Assembly (NCBI RefSeq): GCF_029889845.1
Contig: NZ_JARANV010000016.1
Span: forward strand, 31,290-95,289
Direction of reading: 5' to 3'
Source of the DNA: Halomonas sp. 25-S5
GTDB lineage: Bacteria > Pseudomonadota > Gammaproteobacteria > Pseudomonadales > Halomonadaceae
Length of the DNA stretch: 64,000 nt
Positions 20,886 through 30,900 of this stretch are shown here, in pieces; position 1 is the first letter of the stretch; each line of letters starts with the position of its first letter. A program made the translations under genes and the position numbers. The notes below the pieces were generated by a model that worked only from the letters and a program-made list of their open reading frames with translations, had not been told where the DNA came from and ran no database searches.

Positions 20886-21574
20886 GCCGCGCGACGCGTC
20901 CACTGATCGGTATTACCACCTCCGACGCCAAGAGCCGGATTGCCTGGTGGTTCGACTGGTTTGCCGTATGGCGCCACGGCGGCCGACCGCGGCGGCTGTC
21001 GCCCTCGCGCCCTTTCCCCGAGGCACTCGATGGCCTGATCATCGGCGGCGGCGACGACATCCAGGCCCACCTATACGGCGACGAGATGCGCCTGGACGTC
21101 CGCGTCGACCCGCAGCGCGACGAACTCGAGCTCGAGCTGCTGGAATGCTTCATTCCCCTGGGCAAGCCGGTGCTGGGCATCTGCCGCGGCGCCCAACTGA
21201 TCAACGTCTACCAGGGCGGCACCCTGGACCCGGACATCTATACCACCCACGAGGGGCTCAAGCGCCGCCGTACCGTGCTGCCGCGCAAGACCGTGGACAT
21301 CGTCGCCGACAGCCAGCTCTACCGGATCCTCGAGGTCACCTGGTGTCGCATCAACAGCCTGCACCATCAGGCGGTGCACCGGACGGGAAAGGGCATCGAG
21401 ATCGTCGCCCGGGACCGCCATGGCCTGGTGCAGGGCATCGAGTCCCGCGAGCACGATTTCCTGATCGGCGTGCAGTGGCACCCCGAATGGCTGATCTTCA
21501 ACCGTCCCCAGCAGCGGCTGATCCGCGCCCTGGTGGAGGCCGCCCAGCGCGGCATCGCTTCGCCCGCACCTTAG
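20882..21574 (+). CDS. Class-I glutamine amidotransferase (peptidase C26-like)
   Basis: 230 residues. Nucleophile elbow GKPVLGICRGAQLINV, with the catalytic His/Glu in GVQWHPEWLIF, and the early LDGLIIGGGDDIQAHLYG segment typical of gamma-glutamyl-GABA hydrolase-like (C26) proteins. The ATG overlaps the amidoligase stop, so the two are translated together: one probably forms and the other hydrolyses or supplies nitrogen for the same amide bond (inference). A strong hairpin follows 50 bases later. Confidence 0.88.
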   Translation: MSRATRPLIGITTSDAKSRIAWWFDWFAVWRHGGRPRRLSPSRPFPEALDGLIIGGGDDIQAHLYGDEMRLDVRVDPQRDELELELLECFIPLGKPVLGICRGAQLINVYQGGTLDPDIYTTHEGLKRRRTVLPRKTVDIVADSQLYRILEVTWCRINSLHHQAVHRTGKGIEIVARDRHGLVQGIESREHDFLIGVQWHPEWLIFNRPQQRLIRALVEAAQRGIASPAP

Positions 21575-21625
21575 CTCCCCGGGACAAGTGCAGCGCCCGG
21601 GACAAGAGCGACACCCGACACAAGA

Positions 21626-21655
21626 CGCCGGGGCCACCCTATGGTGGCCCCGGCG
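21626..21655 (+). terminator. Hairpin between amidotransferase and osmC (convergent)
   Basis: Perfect 13-bp stem (CGCCGGGGCCACC / GGTGGCCCCGGCG), loop CTAT. It sits between convergent genes and could act for both strands; there is no strong T run on either side. Confidence 0.6.
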
Positions 21656-21694
21656 CGATGCTGCCCGGTCCGGCCGATCAGGCCGGGGCCGGTT

Positions 21695-22126
21695 TCAGCC
21701 TTCCAGTTTCGCCGACAGGCTGATCTCGGCGTTGAACAGCTTGGAGACGGGGCACCCCTCCTTGGCCTTGTCGGCCGCGTCCTGGAAGGCCGCCTCGTCG
21801 GCACCGGGGATCTTCGCCACGGTGTCGAGGTGGATGGCGGTGATGGCGAAACCGCCCTCGACCTCCTCCAGGGCCACCTTGGCCTCGGTGGCGATGCGCT
21901 CGGCGGTCAGGCCGGCCTCGCCCAGGATCAGTGACAGGGCCATGGAGTAGCAGCTGGCATGGGCGGCGCCGATCAGCTCCTCGGGGTTGGAGCCCGCCTC
22001 GCCCTCGAAGCGCTTGGCGAAGCTGTAGGGAATGTCCTGGATCACGCCGCTCTGGGTGGACACCGTCCCCTTGCCGTCCTTGAGGCCGCCCTGCCAGACG
22101 GCGCTGCCGGATTTCTTGATGCTCAT
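21695..22126 (-). CDS. osmC: OsmC-family peroxiredoxin
   Basis: 143 residues. The two reactive cysteines of OsmC are in GAAHASCYSMAL and KEGCPVSKLF. SNPEELIGAAHASC is the family core. OsmC reduces organic hydroperoxides and is induced by osmotic stress. Its start overlaps the stop of the upstream pirin gene by ATGA, with AGAAGGAG just before it, so the two are coupled. Confidence 0.92.
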   Translation of the reverse strand: MSIKKSGSAVWQGGLKDGKGTVSTQSGVIQDIPYSFAKRFEGEAGSNPEELIGAAHASCYSMALSLILGEAGLTAERIATEAKVALEEVEGGFAITAIHLDTVAKIPGADEAAFQDAADKAKEGCPVSKLFNAEISLSAKLEG

Positions 22127-22827
22127 GTCGACTCCTTCTCGTTATCAGGGGTAAAGCGTTGCCTTTTCACCATACACCATGGGGATGCCCCCCTCCTGGT
22201 GCAAGGGAATCGCTGCCCACATACCGGGGGCGAATCGCCCATCCGATGGCCGTTGACCTTCGCCTCTCCCCGTGCCATCTGCAGCCAGGCATGGCGGAGG
22301 GTCGGCGTCTTCGCCTGTTCACCGGCATCGAACAGCCCTGCATAGAGGTTGACGTCCTGGTTCACGCTGACAGCGCCGTCACGCCCCTCCTGGGAGACGA
22401 CCAGGCGCCACTGTCCCTGTCGTTCCTGCGCAGGAAAGGCCTTCTGTTGGTAACTGGGGGCGATGCCGTGTTGCTGCGGCTCGATCCAGATCTGCAGGAA
22501 GTGGAGTTCCTCGCTGGAGGAGTGATTGAATTCGCTGTGCAGCACACCTGTGCCGGCCGACATGCGCTGTACATCGCCAGGGCGCATGACCGCCCCGTTC
22601 CCCATGCTGTCCTTGTGGGCCATGGTGCCCGACAGGACATAGGAGATGATCTCCATATTCCGATGCGGATGGGTACCAAAGCCCGCACCACCCTGGACGC
22701 GGTCTTCATTGATGACACGAAGCCTCCTGAACCCCATATGGTCGGGGTCGAAGTAGTTGGCGAACGAGTATGTTCCTCCTTTCCTGAGAGCGGGATACGT
22801 CCTGTCACTACGAGACAACTCGCTCAT
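22123..22827 (-). CDS. Pirin-family protein (YhhW-like) with unusual C terminus
   Basis: 234 residues from the ATG at 22827; a TTG at 22842 would add five. The first cupin has the pirin metal motifs: FGTHPHRNMEIISYVL (His, His, Glu) and SAGTGVLHSEFNHS (His), like E. coli quercetinase YhhW. The second cupin is recognisable to about residue 195 (LRHAWLQMARGEAKVNG), but the last 40 residues are Arg/Cys-rich and do not resemble the family ending. A frameshift near 22235 or a replaced tail is possible. Coupled to osmC. Confidence 0.8.
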   Translation of the reverse strand: MSELSRSDRTYPALRKGGTYSFANYFDPDHMGFRRLRVINEDRVQGGAGFGTHPHRNMEIISYVLSGTMAHKDSMGNGAVMRPGDVQRMSAGTGVLHSEFNHSSSEELHFLQIWIEPQQHGIAPSYQQKAFPAQERQGQWRLVVSQEGRDGAVSVNQDVNLYAGLFDAGEQAKTPTLRHAWLQMARGEAKVNGHRMGDSPPVCGQRFPCTRRGASPWCMVKRQRFTPDNEKEST

Positions 22828-22849
22828 TGGTGGATGGGTCAATGTTCAT

Positions 22850-22890
22850 AAAAAATCGGCAAGGCCCCACCTTGACCAGGACCTTGCCGA
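22850..22890 (-). terminator. Rho-independent terminator after wrbA
   Basis: On the minus strand, after the wrbA stop, the stem TCGGCAAGG / CCTTGCCGA closes around a roughly 17-base loop and is followed by TTTTTT. This separates wrbA from the pirin-osmC pair. Confidence 0.75.
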
Positions 22891-22930
22891 CTCGTTGTTT
22901 TAGGGGCTTATCGGGAGATGATACTGAGCG

Positions 22931-23536
22931 TCAATCGTTGGCCTTGAGTCGCGCTGCCACCTTGGCCACGGTCTCGCCCTGGAAGCGGGCAATGGTCAGC
23001 TCACGATCATCGGGCTGGCGAGAGCCATCACCTCCAGCGATGGTGGATGCCCCATAGGGGGTGCCGCCGCCGACCTGGGAAATATCGAACAGCTCCGGGG
23101 TGGCATAGCCGATCGGCACGATGATCATCCCGTGGTGCGCCAGGGTGGTCCAGGTCGAGGTAATGGTCATTTCCTCGCCCCCTCCAGTACCGGTGGAGGT
23201 GAAGACACTGGCCACCTTGCCCACCAGGCCTCCATTGGCCCATAGACCCCCGGTCTGATCGAGGAAGGTGCGCATCTGGCCGGCCATGTTACCGAAACGC
23301 GTTGGCGTGCCGAAGATGATCGCATCGTAGTCGGCCAGCTCCTTGGGAGAGGCCTCCGGGGCCTGATGGTCGGACTTGCCACCGGCGGCCTTCAGCGCTT
23401 CCGGGTCCATGGTTTCCGGTACGCGCTTCACCGTCACCTCGACGCCGTCCACCTGGCGTGCACCGTCGGCAATATTGTTCGCCATCGTCTCGATATGGCC
23501 GTACATGGAGTAATAGAGAACCAGTACCTTGGTCAT
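22931..23536 (-). CDS. wrbA: NAD(P)H:quinone oxidoreductase WrbA
   Basis: 201 residues from the ATG at 23536 (AGGAGG seven bases upstream), close to E. coli WrbA. Flavodoxin-like FMN site: [40 protein letters not shown]. It reduces quinones by two electrons to avoid semiquinone radicals. An in-frame ATG at 23614 with GGAGA upstream would add 26 residues ([15 protein letters not shown]...), an amphipathic extension not typical of WrbA; either start may be used. Ends at a clear terminator. Confidence 0.93.
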   Translation of the reverse strand: MTKVLVLYYSMYGHIETMANNIADGARQVDGVEVTVKRVPETMDPEALKAAGGKSDHQAPEASPKELADYDAIIFGTPTRFGNMAGQMRTFLDQTGGLWANGGLVGKVASVFTSTGTGGGEEMTITSTWTTLAHHGMIIVPIGYATPELFDISQVGGGTPYGASTIAGGDGSRQPDDRELTIARFQGETVAKVAARLKAND

Positions 23537-23789
23537 GGGTTGTACCTCCTGGGTGGTGCTGCGGGCTTTCGGTCTTCCAAACAAACGGGCAATTGCCTCG
23601 GTCAGCGATGCCATGGGGCGTCTCCGGTGAGTCCGTGAGGCTAATCCTGATGCCAGTCTTCTCTACGAGCGCCCAGCAAAGGCACCGTAGCACTAGCCTG
23701 GCATGAGACCTGGAGAATTGCTGATACCAACTGAACGAATACGTCGATCAACTCCTTGCAGCAATTCTGGCTAGGCTAGGATGTCGCTC

Positions 23790-24092
23790 TTATTTGGTCG
23801 CTTTTCGGGCCGGGGTCAGCGGGCCGCCAGCCAATTCGATGGCTTGTGTGTGATGGTCTTTCGCGTTCAGGGTAGCGCGGGCTTTCGCCAGGGCAGTGCT
23901 GTTTCCGTCATTCCCGATAGCGCCGGAAATATCCATCATCGGGACATGCGCTTCGTTACCCTGGCGTGTTGCCTGGCGGGAAGTGGACAGTGGTTCGTTC
24001 AACTGCAGGGTGAGCACGGATGCCTGCCCGGCCTGTGCGGCCACCGGGATCGCGGCGATCATCAGGGCTGAAAGGATCGGCTTGAGTTTCAT
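23790..24092 (-). CDS. Small secreted protein of unknown function
   Basis: 100 residues from the ATG at 24092 with AAAGGAA upstream; an in-frame start at 24146 adds only a polar run. A clear signal peptide (MKLKPILSALMIAAIPVAAQA) leaves a mature part of about 79 residues rich in Gln, Ala and Thr, without cysteines. No family was recognised. The upstream gap (24093-24367) is AT-rich and contains its promoter region. Function unknown. Confidence 0.6.
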   Translation of the reverse strand: MKLKPILSALMIAAIPVAAQAGQASVLTLQLNEPLSTSRQATRQGNEAHVPMMDISGAIGNDGNSTALAKARATLNAKDHHTQAIELAGGPLTPARKATK

Positions 24093-24367
24093 GATGTGTT
24101 TCCTTTGCTTCGATTCAGAGAGAGGCTCTCGACTGGTGACAAGCATGCTAATAGATCAACCATTTCGAACAAAAGAGACTTGTATCGCATTTATCATTCG
24201 ACAATATCGATTATTTTGACGTCTTGGTCGCGACAGCCCCGCGGAGCTGAACACTCGAGCCGACCAGAGCCGAATTGCAGCGGTTGCCGAGGTCGATTGC
24301 ACCGGCGAAGCTCAACGACCAGAATAATTGAAAAATATTTCCAAAATTATTCAGACGGGAGAACCCC

Positions 24368-25267
24368 ATGCCGACATCGCCCAGCGTGCGACTCGCCGCC
24401 ACAGACCGTGAAGCGGCCCGCGAACTGCCGGCCATCGGCCAGGGCACCTGGTACTTGGGCGAGGGGCTGGCCCCTCGCCGCGACGAGGTACGCGCCCTGC
24501 AGCATGGCCTGGCCCACGGACTCACCCTGATCGACACTGCCGAGATGTACGGCGATGGCGGCGCCGAGGAGGTGGTGGGCGAGGCGCTTGCGGATCGTCG
24601 CGATGAGGCCTTCCTGGTCTCCAAGGTCTACCCCTGGAACGCCGGGCGCGACAGCGCCATCGCTGCCTGCGAGGCGAGCCTCAGGCGTCTCGGTACCGAC
24701 CACCTCGACCTCTACCTGCTGCACTGGCCGGGCAGCGTGCCGCTTGCGGAGACCCTGGAAGCCTTCGAGCGGCTGCGCGAGGCGGGCAAGATCCGCCGCT
24801 TCGGGGTCTCCAACTTCGACGTGGACGAGATGGCGGCGCTGACCGCCCTGCCCGGCGGCGCGGCCTGCGCGGTGAACCAGGTGCTCTACCACCTGGGCTC
24901 GCGGGGCATCGAGCACTCGCTGCTGCCCTGGCAGCGCGCGCAGGGCATCCCCACCATGGCCTACTGCCCGCTGGCCCAGGCCGGCAGTCTACGCCGCGAC
25001 CTGCTCACTCATCCGGAGGTGACGGACATTGCCGCGGCGCACGGCATCACCCCGGCCCAGCTGCTGCTGGCCTGGGCAATTCGCCCCAGCAACGACAAGG
25101 CAGGCGATGTCGGACGCGACGTGATCGCCATTCCCAAGGCCACCCACCTGGCGCACGTGGAACAGAACGCCGCCGCGCTGACGGTCAAGCTGGATGCCGA
25201 GAGCCTGGCCCGCCTCGACGCCACCTTCCCGGCACCGAGGCGCAAGACCCGGCTGGATATCGTCTAG
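24368..25267 (+). CDS. Aldo/keto reductase
   Basis: 299 residues, TIM-barrel AKR of the 2,5-diketo-gluconate reductase/YeaE-like branch. The catalytic tetrad is visible: Asp and Tyr in LIDTAEMYGDGG, Lys in FLVSKVYPWNA, His in LDLYLLHWPGS. The C-terminal NADPH site includes DVIAIPKATHLAHVEQN. It reduces aldehydes or ketones with NADPH; the natural substrate is not evident. It stands alone between divergent and convergent genes. Confidence 0.92.
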   Translation: MPTSPSVRLAATDREAARELPAIGQGTWYLGEGLAPRRDEVRALQHGLAHGLTLIDTAEMYGDGGAEEVVGEALADRRDEAFLVSKVYPWNAGRDSAIAACEASLRRLGTDHLDLYLLHWPGSVPLAETLEAFERLREAGKIRRFGVSNFDVDEMAALTALPGGAACAVNQVLYHLGSRGIEHSLLPWQRAQGIPTMAYCPLAQAGSLRRDLLTHPEVTDIAAAHGITPAQLLLAWAIRPSNDKAGDVGRDVIAIPKATHLAHVEQNAAALTVKLDAESLARLDATFPAPRRKTRLDIV

Positions 25268-25284
25268 GCTCTCGGCCCTGCAAC

Positions 25285-25833
25285 CTAGCCGCGCAGCCTG
25301 GCCAGCGCCTCGGAGAGCACCTCGTGGCCCAGCTCGCGCATCACCGCGATATTGCGCTCGGGAATGCCCGCCGGGTCCGCGTGATGAGCCAGGGCCCGTT
25401 CCAGCCCCGCCTCGCGCAGCAGGTGCCACATCGGGAAGGGTGAACGGTTGGTGAAGTTGGCGGGGTCCTCCGGCTCGGCGTCCGCGAAGACGTAGTCCGG
25501 GTGAAAGCTCGCCAGCTGGTAGGTACCCTCGTAGCCCTGCTCGGCCAGTAGCGCCTCGGCGACGTCCAGCAGGTCCAGGTAGTCGTCGAAGGCCTCGAGT
25601 CCCTCGGTGAGCACCAGCAGGGTGGTCTCCACCTCGGGCGTCTCGTCCAGGTGGCGACACGCATCAAACAGCGTCAGCAGTGCCGCCTCGCGGTCGTGGG
25701 CCGGCACCGCCAGGTAGCGGACGCTGTCGCGGGCCACCTCGCGGCCGGCGAAGGGACAGACGTCGCGGGCGACCACGAAGGTCTCCACCCAGGCACGGGT
25801 GGCCGCGAGGGGATCGGGGCGAGAGGCGTTCAT
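25285..25833 (-). CDS. DUF1415 family protein
   Basis: 182 residues from the ATG at 25833. The frame is open further upstream but without a better start. ARDVCPFAGREVARDSVRY near residue 25 and the SFHPDYVFADAEPEDPANFTNRSPFPMWHLLRE block are the hallmarks of DUF1415 (YPO-type conserved cytosolic proteins). Two conserved elements, the CPFA motif and HPD-Y, suggest a catalytic site, but no function has been assigned to the family to my knowledge. It follows nfi on the same strand with a 97-bp gap. Confidence 0.85.
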   Translation of the reverse strand: MNASRPDPLAATRAWVETFVVARDVCPFAGREVARDSVRYLAVPAHDREAALLTLFDACRHLDETPEVETTLLVLTEGLEAFDDYLDLLDVAEALLAEQGYEGTYQLASFHPDYVFADAEPEDPANFTNRSPFPMWHLLREAGLERALAHHADPAGIPERNIAVMRELGHEVLSEALARLRG

Positions 25834-25930
25834 GGCGGGCATCCAGGCAGGGAAGGGGCCGCCATGGTCCGCCGCCCGACCGCGGTTGGCAAGCCGCAGA
25901 CCTGTCGGCGGCTGACCGGGCTCATCTTTG

Positions 25931-26632
25931 TCATTTTCCCCGCTTCTGATCACGCCGCGAGGCCAGGCGATCCGCCAGCCGGGTCGGCTCCGGTAGCTTG
26001 GTGCGCCCCAGGCAACGGGTGACCCACTCCAGCGCCGTGGGCAGCGACACCCGATGCCCTGGCGAAACGAAGATCGGCTTTACCTTGACCCGCGAACGCA
26101 GCACCGCGCCGATCACCTCGTCATCCGGGCCGTCCACCAGCGGCGTCCAGTCGCCCCTCGCTGGCCCCGGCTCGCCGTGGCGGCCACACAGCCGCGACTT
26201 GGCCACGCCGATGGTGGGCAGGTCGAGCCACAGCCCCAGGTGGCTGGCCACGCCGATGCGCCGCGGATGGGCGATGCCCTGGCCGTCTACCATCACCAAC
26301 TGCGGTGTCACCTCCAGCCGTTCGAAGGCCGCCAGCGCCGCCGGCACCTCGCGAAACGACAGCAGCCCCGGCACATAGGGCATGCGCGTCGGCTCGCGAT
26401 GCACCACCCGTTCCACCACCGTGAAATCGCCCTGGGCATCCGGCGGCCAGGCCAGCACCACCACCGCCGCCCGGGTGATCGCACCATTCTGCTCGAAGCC
26501 GATATCCACCCCGGCGAGATGGCGCACCGGGTCCAGGCGGTCGGCACGTTCCACGCGACCGGCCAGGCGCTTCTGCAGCGCGATGGCCTCGCTCGGGGCG
26601 AGGTTCCAGTCGTGCAAGGGGAAAATGGACAT
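25931..26632 (-). CDS. nfi: Endonuclease V (deoxyinosine 3'-endonuclease)
   Basis: 233 residues from the ATG at 26632 with GGGAG upstream; a much longer open frame upstream is antisense to sbcD. Family motifs: LAGVDIGFEQNG (catalytic Asp), YVPGLLSFREVPAALAAFE, VMVDGQGIAHPRRIGVASHLG (second Asp and DNA-wedge region) and PTIGVAKSRLCG. It nicks DNA near deoxyinosine as a repair step. Divergent from sbcD. Confidence 0.94.
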   Translation of the reverse strand: MSIFPLHDWNLAPSEAIALQKRLAGRVERADRLDPVRHLAGVDIGFEQNGAITRAAVVVLAWPPDAQGDFTVVERVVHREPTRMPYVPGLLSFREVPAALAAFERLEVTPQLVMVDGQGIAHPRRIGVASHLGLWLDLPTIGVAKSRLCGRHGEPGPARGDWTPLVDGPDDEVIGAVLRSRVKVKPIFVSPGHRVSLPTALEWVTRCLGRTKLPEPTRLADRLASRRDQKRGK

Positions 26633-26707
26633 CGGGGCTCCCTGATTCATCGGCGTCGCTCGGGTTAGACTACGGCTTTTGCCGCGTGACGGACCACCGG
26701 GGAGCCG

Positions 26708-27991
26708 ATGCTGAGACTGATCCATACCGCCGACTGGCACCTGGGCCAGAGCTTCCATGGCCAGGAGCGCCACGTCGAGCACCGCGCCTTCCTCGCCTGG
26801 CTGCTCGACACCCTGATGGCGCGCCGTGCCGACGCCCTGCTGGTGGCCGGCGACATCTTCGACGTGGTCAACCCCTCGCTGGCCGCCCAGGCGCTGCTCT
26901 ACGACTTCATCGTCAGTGCCCACGAGCGGCTGCCCAAGCTCGATATCGTGCTGATCGCCGGCAACCACGACAGCGGCAACCGCATCGAGCTGCCCGCCCC
27001 ACTGATGCGCCGGCTGCGCACCCACGCCCTGGGCCGGGTTCACCGGCGGGACGACGGCACCCTGGATGCCGAGCACCTGCTGGTGCCGCTCACCGACGAG
27101 GACGGCGAGACCCGGGCCTGGTGCCTGGCGCTGCCCTTCCTGCGCCCCGCCGAGGTCACCGGCGCGTCGCTGGCAGGCGAGGCGACCGACGAGCAGGCAC
27201 CCAACGACTATGTCACTGGCATCAGCCGCGTTCACACCCAACTGATCGAGGCCGCCCGAGCCCGGCGCGAACCCGGCCAGGCGCTGGTGGCGATGAGCCA
27301 CGCCCACCTGCACGGCGCGGCGGTCTCCGAGGCCAGCGAGCGGCCCATCGTGATCGGCGGCGAGGAGTCGATCTCCGCCGCCCTCTTCCCGCCGGAAATC
27401 GCCTACGTGGCGCTCGGCCACCTGCACCGCGCCCAGCAGGTCGGCGAGGCGCGCATCCGCTACAGCGGCAGCCCCCTGCCGCTGGACTTCAGCGAGGTGG
27501 CCTACCCCCATCAGGTGGTGGAGGTCACCCTCGACGGCGAGGCGCTGGCCACGGCCGAGACGATCCCCGTGCCGCGACCGGTGGCCATGCTCCGCATCGG
27601 CCCCGGGCCGCTCGACCAGGTGTTGGCCGAGCTCGAGGCCCTGGAGGACGACAGGGAACTGCCAAGAGAGCAGTGGCCCTGGCTGGAGGTGCGCGTCGAG
27701 CTCGACGCCCCGATCCCCGACCTGCGCGCCCGAGTGGAGGCGGCCCTCGAGGGCAAGGCGCTGCGCCTGCTGCGCCTCGAGCGCCGCCTGCCCAAGGTCG
27801 AGGGTGAGGCGGCGTCGGCACGGGTCGACCTGGAGAGCCTCGGCCCGCGCAAGCTCTTCGAGCGTACCTGGGCGGCACACTGGGGCGAGCCACCGGAGGC
27901 GGACGTGCTCGCCGACTTCGACCGGCTCTGCCAGGACGTGCTCGACGCCGACGATGCCGGCGCGGCAGGTGACCAGGAGGAGCGCCCATGA
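26708..27991 (+). CDS. sbcD: Exonuclease subunit SbcD (Mre11-like nuclease)
   Basis: 427 residues. Phosphodiesterase motifs in order: IHTADWHLGQ, VAGDIFDV, IAGNHDSGN, MSHAHLHG and ALGHLHRAQQ, which bind two Mn ions. With SbcC it forms a nuclease that cleaves hairpins, protein-blocked ends and palindromes. Its stop overlaps the sbcC ATG by four bases. Confidence 0.96.
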   Translation: MLRLIHTADWHLGQSFHGQERHVEHRAFLAWLLDTLMARRADALLVAGDIFDVVNPSLAAQALLYDFIVSAHERLPKLDIVLIAGNHDSGNRIELPAPLMRRLRTHALGRVHRRDDGTLDAEHLLVPLTDEDGETRAWCLALPFLRPAEVTGASLAGEATDEQAPNDYVTGISRVHTQLIEAARARREPGQALVAMSHAHLHGAAVSEASERPIVIGGEESISAALFPPEIAYVALGHLHRAQQVGEARIRYSGSPLPLDFSEVAYPHQVVEVTLDGEALATAETIPVPRPVAMLRIGPGPLDQVLAELEALEDDRELPREQWPWLEVRVELDAPIPDLRARVEAALEGKALRLLRLERRLPKVEGEAASARVDLESLGPRKLFERTWAAHWGEPPEADVLADFDRLCQDVLDADDAGAAGDQEERP

Positions 27992-30900
27992 GGATCCTCG
28001 CCCTGCGCCTGGAGAACCTGGCCTCGCTGCCCGGCCCCCTGACGCTCGACTTCACCGCCGCCCCGCTGCGCGATGCCGGCCTCTTCGCCATCACCGGCCC
28101 CACCGGGGCCGGCAAGAGCACCCTGCTCGACGCCCTGTGCCTGGCGCTCTATGGCGGCACGCCACGGCTGCGCCAGGCGCCGGCCCGCGACAGCCAGATC
28201 GACGACACCCCGGACTCCACCCTGACCACCAGCGACCCGCGCACCCTGCTGCGCCGCGGCACCGCCGCCGGCTACGCCGAGGTCGACTTCCTGGGCCGCG
28301 ACGGGCGCCGCTACCGCGCCCGCTGGGCGGTGCGACGCGCCAGGGAGAGGGTCGGGGGCAAGCTGCAGAAGGCCGAACAGTCGCTGCGCGACCTCGACGA
28401 CGACCGCCTGCTGACCACCCAGAAGCGCGAATTCGACCGCCTGCTGCCGGAGCGCCTGGGGCTCACCTTCGACCAGTTCACCCGCGCCGTGCTGCTCGCC
28501 CAGAGCGAGTTCGCCGCCTTCCTCCAGGCCGACGACAACGAACGCAGCGACCTGCTCGAGCGCCTCACCGGCACCGCCGAATACTCGGCGATCTCCATGG
28601 CCGCCTACCACCGCGCCAGCGAAGCCCGCAAGGCCGTGGAGGCCCTGGAAGCCAAGCTCGCCGACGACCGGCCTGCCGAGCACGAGGCCCGCGCCGAGCT
28701 GGAGCACGCCGCCAAAACCACCCAGCAAGCACTCACTGACCTGCAGAGCCAGGCGGAATCGCTCAAGGCGCAGAGCCGCTGGCACGACGACGATGCCCGG
28801 CTGCACGAGGCCTATCATCAGGGCCTGGCCCAGCAGCAGACGGCCGAGGCGGCGTGGCAAGCGCTCGCTGACCTGCGCGCCGACCGCGAGTGGCGCCGGC
28901 TGATCGCCCCGCGACGCCACGCCCTCACCCGCCAGGCCGCCCTGCCCGAGGAGATCGCCGCCCTGGAGGCGAGCCACGCAGAGACGAAGCGAGGGCTGAG
29001 CGACGCCGAGCGCACGCAGGAACAGGCCTGCCAGGCCAGCGAGACCACCGAACGCGCCCTGACAGAGGCCGGCGAGGCGCGGCGAGAGGCCGAGCCCGCC
29101 CTGCGCGAAGCCCGCGACGAGGCCCAGCGGCTGGCTACCCGGGAGAAGCAGCTCGCCGACCTGGAGGCGACCCGCACCCGACAGCAGACCCAGGCCGATA
29201 CGCTTGCGCGCGAGCACCGCAAGGCCGAGGAGGCCCAGCAGGCCCGACAGCGGCAACGCGACGACTGGCAGGCGACCCTGACGCGGTTAGTGGGCACTCA
29301 CTCTCACCTGGATGACGCCCGCCAGGCCGCCCAGCGGAACCACGACCAGGCCGCCCAGCGCCACCTGGCCCTGGGCGAGCTGGCCAGCCGCTGGCAGGAG
29401 CTCGGCCGCGCGGAGCAGACCCTGGCCCAGCTAGTCCGCCGGCTCGGCGACGACGAGACCCGAAGGAACAAGCTCCTGACCGAGGGCCAGAGCGCTCGCC
29501 AGGCCTTGGACCAAACCCAAGCGCACCTCGACAGCGTCGGCGCGCTGATCGATCGCAGCCGCGCCGTGCGCAGCGAGAGCGTGGTCCAGCTGCGCGAGGC
29601 CCTGCAGGAAGGCGAGCCGTGCCCCGTGTGCGGCGGCCTCGATCACCCCTGGCGCCAGCACCCGCCGGCAACGCCGGAGGCCGCCCAGATCAAAGCCCAG
29701 GAAACGGAGGAGACACGCCAGCTCGGCGAGGCCCGCGAGGCGCGCGATGCGGCCCAGCGGCAGCGCGACGAGCTGCTGGGCGAGTACCACGCCGTGGAGG
29801 CCGCGCTCCGCCGGCACCGTCAGGATCGCGAAGGGGCCGAGCGGCAACGGGACGCCGCCCGCCAGGCCCTGGAGACGCACCCCCTGCAGCAGGAACTCGC
29901 CGTCATCGAGGCGAGTGAGCGCGACGCCTGGCTGCAGGCCCAGCGCAAGGCGAGCGAGACCCTCCGCCGAAAGGCGCGTCAGCAGCTGGACGAGCTGGCC
30001 CGAGCCGAGGCCGAGTTGGCCCCGCTGGCGCAAGCCCTGCAGGAGGGCCGGGTGGCGTTGGCGCGCCTGGAGGCCGAGAAGGCAGGTGTCGACAAGCAGC
30101 TGGCCGAACTGGACGAGCAGCTGCCGCCGCTACGGAAACAACGCGACGAGCTCGCCCGCGCCCTCGCCGCCCGGCTCGGCGAGTACGCCTCGCCGGACGC
30201 CTGGCAGCAACAGCTCGACGCCCATCAGGATCAGGCCCGCCAGGCACGCGACAATACCCAGGCACGCTGGCACGCCGCCCAACAGGAGCAGCAGCGCCTC
30301 GCCCAGCGGGCCGAGCACGAGGCCGACCGTCTCGAACGACTGCGCCAGGAGCTGGGAACCCTCACCCGCGAGCTTGCCGACTGGCGAGCAGCGCACCCCG
30401 CGCTCACCGATGCCACCCTCTCGCGACTGCTCGCACAGACCGAGGAGGACGCCCGCGACGAGGAGCGGCGCATCGCGGCGACCGACCAGACCCACCAGCG
30501 CGCCGCCGCCACCCTGGCCGAACGGCGCGACGCCCTGCTGCGCCACCGCCGCGACCAGAGCTTGATCGAGAGCATCCACGACGAGGCGCTGATCAGCGAC
30601 GCCGTGGCCGAGGAACTACGCCGCCGCCGGGAGGCCCTGGAGGAGGCCCGGGCCGAGCTGGCGCCCCGCCTGGAGGAGGCCCAGCGAGCCCGCGACAGCG
30701 CGGCCTTCGCGCTGAGCGACGACAACCGCAAGCGCGAACGCCGCCAGGCCGGCCAGGCCGAGCTGGAGGCCGCCCAGGCCGAGTTCCGCCGCTGGGGCCA
30801 GATCAGCGAGTTGATCGGCTCCGCCGACGGCAAGGCGTTCCGGCGCATCGCCCAGGCCTACAACCTGGAGCAGCTGCTGGAGCACGCCAACGCCCACCTG

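Noticed and set aside
27511..29256. 581-codon minus-strand frame
   Set aside because: Antisense to the sbcD-sbcC junction; both of those are certain genes.
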